Under the pieces are notes generated by a model. The model was not told the DNA's origin. It saw only the letters and a program-made list of their open reading frames with translations, and searched no databases. This document shows positions 15,334 through 17,506 of a stretch of 17,506 nt of DNA, in pieces. The stretch is from NCBI GenBank assembly GCA_029263435.1, contig JAJCXL010000016.1, forward strand, positions 1 through 17,506. Direction: 5' to 3'. Every line of letters starts with the position of its first letter. Positions within the stretch are counted from its first letter, which is position 1. Both the position numbers and the translations under genes were made by a program. The DNA comes from Acidobacteriota bacterium. GTDB taxonomy: Bacteria > Acidobacteriota > Vicinamibacteria > Marinacidobacterales > SMYC01.

Positions 15334-15351
15334 GAGGGGGTCATACCCCTC
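15334..15351. terminator. Palindrome after the membrane-protein gene; weak terminator or REP-like unit
   Basis: Arms GAGGGG and CCCCTC surround a 6-base loop (GTCATA). It lies 74 bp past the stop of the membrane-protein gene and is not followed by a T-run, so factor-independent ending is doubtful. It shares the GAGGGG, TCA and CCCCT core with the hairpin at 1417-1439. Confidence 0.4.
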
Positions 15352-15358
15352 CAACATA

Positions 15359-15388
15359 TTGAAATGAAGGATTTTGTATTTGTCTAAA
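15359..15388 (+). promoter_or_regulatory. Predicted sigma70 promoter of the GGDEF-PilZ gene
   Basis: -35 TTGAAA (15359-15364) and -10 TCTAAA (15383-15388) with an 18-bp spacer, in a locally AT-rich stretch just before the gene. The start site would be near 15395, about 14 nt before the ATG. The GGGAG ribosome-binding site (15398-15402 region) would then lie near the 5' end of the transcript. Confidence 0.4.
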
Positions 15389-15408
15389 GTCTGATTGGGA
15401 GAACGCAC

Positions 15409-16641
15409 ATGCCAGTGCTGCCGTCAAAGGGGGGCTCCGGGCAGCAATTGCTCCAGTTGTTGGAGGATGCGAGCCGAGGTGACGAAAAAGCGCTCCGGAA
15501 GCTGCTCGCAGCGGACCCGGAGAGCCACGCCCCGTTGCTCCGTCTGCTCACCCAGCTCGACTACACCGAAGCCGAAGCGAAGGAGCATTGGAGCGGACTC
15601 CTTGCTCACCGCGCTTTACTGAGCGAAAAGCTCAACCGCGACGTGTCGCTTCAGGTCGCCGCCCTAGACTATTTCCAAAACGTCAAAAACGAGATCCGGC
15701 TTCCCAAGATTCTGGAGATGTCGACGTTTCTCGCGACCGAGCGAAGCGCCATCACGGACGGTCTCACCGGCCTCTACAACCGCCAGTTCTTCGACGCCAG
15801 CCTCCGCCGAGAGCTCAAGCGCGCGCGCCGCTACGGTCTCGCATTCTCTCTCGTCATGATGGATGTCGACGACTTCAAACGGGTTAACGACGTCCACGGC
15901 CATGTCGTCGGCGATGAAGCGCTCCACATGACGAGCGACGTCATCAGAGCGAGCATTCGAGAGATCGACGTCGCGTGCCGCTACGGCGGTGAAGAGTTCG
16001 CGATCATCCTGCCCGAGACGAGCCGGGCGGGCGCATTCATCGTATCCGAGCGGATCCGTCTCGATGTCGGCGAGATATTCAACATGAGGCCGGTCGGAGA
16101 CCCTCGTATCGACCTCTCCGTCAGCGGCGGCATCGCCATCTATCCGACCGACTCGAACTCCGCCGAAGGCCTCGTGCGCATGGCGGACAAAGCGCTCTAT
16201 CGGTCGAAACACGACGGCAAGAATCAGATCACGCTCCACGCCGACGAGAAGCGCCGCTCTCCTCGACTCGACGCGAGAAACGTCCTCGTGTTCCGCGAGC
16301 CGAACACCGACGACCGCGGCGAGCTTCGAAGCGAGACCCGGAACTTGTCGCGAAACGGCGCCTTGCTCGAGACTCGCCAGCCGTTTCGAGTCGGCACCGA
16401 GCTCGAGATCGATATTCACCTTCCGCAGAACGAGTCCAGCATCGTGCTTCGAGGACGCGTCGTTCGCCTCGAGGAGACCGGCACCGACGCCGATGAGCAC
16501 ACGCGGTATCAAGTCGGGGTGGCTTTTCTCGCCGAGACCGACGAAGAAGCGCGCAAGCTCGAAGGACTCGCCTCGGAGATCTACCGTCCGCCCGAAGACC
16601 CGGAAGAAGTATCGTCCATGGACGTGGATAACCAGAGCTAA
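15409..16641 (+). CDS. Diguanylate cyclase with C-terminal PilZ domain (GGDEF-PilZ)
   Basis: 410 residues, no signal peptide or membrane segment, so cytoplasmic. Residues 1-105 are helical (LLQLLEDASRGDEKALRKLL) with no recognised sensor domain. The GGDEF domain is about 112-276: DGLTGLYNRQFF (117-128), MDVDDFKRVND (151-161) and the active-site loop RYGGEEF (191-197). RxxD at 184-187, five residues before GGEEF, is the product-inhibition I-site, so it should make c-di-GMP from two GTP under feedback control. The PilZ domain (about 280-390) has RRSPR (282-286, RxxxR) and NLSRNG (312-317, NxSxxG), both needed to bind c-di-GMP, so synthesis and sensing sit in one chain. The ATG is preceded by GGGAG at 7-8 nt. 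The CoaBC-like gene follows after 22 bp. Confidence 0.95.
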   Translation: MPVLPSKGGSGQQLLQLLEDASRGDEKALRKLLAADPESHAPLLRLLTQLDYTEAEAKEHWSGLLAHRALLSEKLNRDVSLQVAALDYFQNVKNEIRLPKILEMSTFLATERSAITDGLTGLYNRQFFDASLRRELKRARRYGLAFSLVMMDVDDFKRVNDVHGHVVGDEALHMTSDVIRASIREIDVACRYGGEEFAIILPETSRAGAFIVSERIRLDVGEIFNMRPVGDPRIDLSVSGGIAIYPTDSNSAEGLVRMADKALYRSKHDGKNQITLHADEKRRSPRLDARNVLVFREPNTDDRGELRSETRNLSRNGALLETRQPFRVGTELEIDIHLPQNESSIVLRGRVVRLEETGTDADEHTRYQVGVAFLAETDEEARKLEGLASEIYRPPEDPEEVSSMDVDNQS

Positions 16642-16663
16642 ACACCGTAGACTCTGGGCGGTT

Positions 16664-17506
16664 ATGAAGGACTGGGATCTATCGCCGCCGCCCCGCTCCA
16701 AGCTCGGAGATCACGACGTCCGAGCCTTCGGCCGCCATCTCGAAGGCAAGCGCATCGCCTACATGGTCTCCGGCGGCATCGCCGCGTTCAAAGCCCCGAC
16801 GATCGCGCGCGCCCTGCGTAAACAAGGCGCCGAAGTCATTGCTTACTGCTCGCGAGAAGCGCTCCGCTACACGACCGAAGACGCCCTCGAGTGGTCCACG
16901 ACCCATCCGGTCATCACCCGCCTGAGCGCCTCCGCCGAGCACTTGAACGACGCCGAGCGCTTCGACGCTTACCTCGTCGCCCCCGCCACCTACAACACTA
17001 TTAATAAGGTGGCGACCGGCGTCGGCGACGGCGTTCTCACCGCGACCCTCGCCGCCGCTCTCGGTCGGATGGAGCGAGGCGAGGCGAAAGTGCTCGTCGC
17101 GCCCACCATGCACGGCGACATGCACACCTCGATCCTCACCGACTCCATGCGGAAGCTCCAAGACATGGGAGTGCGCATCATCCCGCCGCGCCAGGATTAC
17201 GGAAAGCACAACATCCCGGACACCCAAACGCTCGTCGCCGAAGTCTGCGCCGAGCTCAGCGCGTCACCGCTCAAAGGTCGGAAGATCCTCGTCACCGGCG
17301 GTCCGACCCCGGTTCCGGTCGACAACGTTCGCATCATCACCAACCGCTTCACCGGAAAGCTCGGCATCGCCATCGCCGATGAGCTCACCCTCCGAGGCGC
17401 CAAAGCCCATCTCGTCCTCGGCAAGACCGGCCTCAACCCGCCAAGCTACATCGCCTGCACCAAGGCGCGAACTTTCGACGAGTATCGCGACGCCGTCCTC
17501 GACACC
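16664..17506 (+). CDS. Divergent CoaBC-like flavoprotein (3' end beyond window)
   Basis: 281 codons visible, cut by the window edge. Layout resembles bifunctional phosphopantothenoylcysteine decarboxylase/phosphopantothenate-cysteine ligase, which converts 4'-phosphopantothenate to 4'-phosphopantetheine for CoA. The flavoprotein half has GKRIAYMVSGGIAAFKAP (28-45), His93 placed exactly 13 residues before APATYNT as in CoaC, and Asn111 in PATYNT (equivalent of PASANT). The ligase half begins about 205, with TGGPTPVPVDNVRIITNR (211-228) and FTGKLG (229-234). Odd points: a 27-residue N-terminal extension, and the region of the decarboxylase flap (about 174-186, PPRQDYGKHNIPD) has no cysteine, whereas E. 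coli CoaC uses Cys158 there. It may be a variant CoaBC or a related flavoprotein with another substrate. The start ATG 16664 is the first after the cyclase stop; its Shine-Dalgarno is weak. Confidence 0.72.
   Translation, partial: MKDWDLSPPPRSKLGDHDVRAFGRHLEGKRIAYMVSGGIAAFKAPTIARALRKQGAEVIAYCSREALRYTTEDALEWSTTHPVITRLSASAEHLNDAERFDAYLVAPATYNTINKVATGVGDGVLTATLAAALGRMERGEAKVLVAPTMHGDMHTSILTDSMRKLQDMGVRIIPPRQDYGKHNIPDTQTLVAEVCAELSASPLKGRKILVTGGPTPVPVDNVRIITNRFTGKLGIAIADELTLRGAKAHLVLGKTGLNPPSYIACTKARTFDEYRDAVLDT

Noticed and set aside
15664..16701. Minus-strand open frame of 345 codons opposite the GGDEF-PilZ gene
   Set aside because: GGDEF and PilZ motifs on the plus strand are unambiguous; the antisense product has no support.

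Overview
The window is GC-rich chromosomal DNA of a Gram-negative bacterium, almost entirely coding. The best guess at the source is an Acidobacteriota-like lineage. The reasons are the style of the Ser/Thr kinase N-terminus (RLGSYEIVEAIGAGAMGEIY followed by VAIKVLPE), a FadL-type outer-membrane protein, a TolB/FlgO-like TPR protein and a secreted DUF2993-like protein. This placement is inferred from sequence style only. No rRNA, tRNA, CRISPR array, transposase or phage gene was seen, and no gene-free stretch exceeds about 260 bases.

Layout. (1) Positions 1-1361, minus strand: a membrane-linked Ser/Thr kinase, cut by the window edge at its C-terminus. (2) Positions 1458-5960, minus strand: a compact operon read mdh, sucC, sucD, ndk, dcd, dUTPase-like. 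It joins two TCA-cycle steps (succinyl-CoA synthetase and malate dehydrogenase) to nucleotide metabolism (NDP kinase, dCTP deaminase, dUTPase-like protein). (3) Positions 6217-7467, minus strand: a FadL/OmpP1-family porin with its own predicted sigma70 promoter. (4) Positions 7583-14702, minus strand: a long co-directional run read TPR protein, secreted protein, recG, rsmD, coaD, class I aminotransferase, Fis-HTH-like protein, with GTGA and ATGA overlaps at the distal end. (5) Positions 14811-17506, plus strand: a small four-helix membrane protein, a GGDEF-PilZ diguanylate cyclase and the first 281 codons of a divergent CoaBC-like flavoprotein. Regions 4 and 5 diverge from a 108-bp gap in which two TATAAT boxes face away from each other, each lying on the -35 position of the other.

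How the genes work together. Dcd makes dUTP from dCTP and the overlapping dUTPase-like gene would turn dUTP into dUMP for thymidylate synthesis. Ndk balances NTP and dNTP pools and can use the NTP made by SucCD. CoaD and the CoaBC-like protein belong to coenzyme A synthesis, and CoA is also a SucCD substrate. RecG and RsmD are DNA-repair and ribosome-maintenance functions. The kinase and the cyclase are the signalling proteins.

Most of the window is ordinary housekeeping DNA and I see no complete new system. The points worth a second look are the CoaBC-like protein that lacks the usual flap cysteine, the Fis-like HTH with an acidic recognition helix, the dcd/dUTPase tandem, the GYF_2-like/2TM tail of the kinase, the reciprocal divergent promoter, and two related GGGGTCA...CCCC palindromes.
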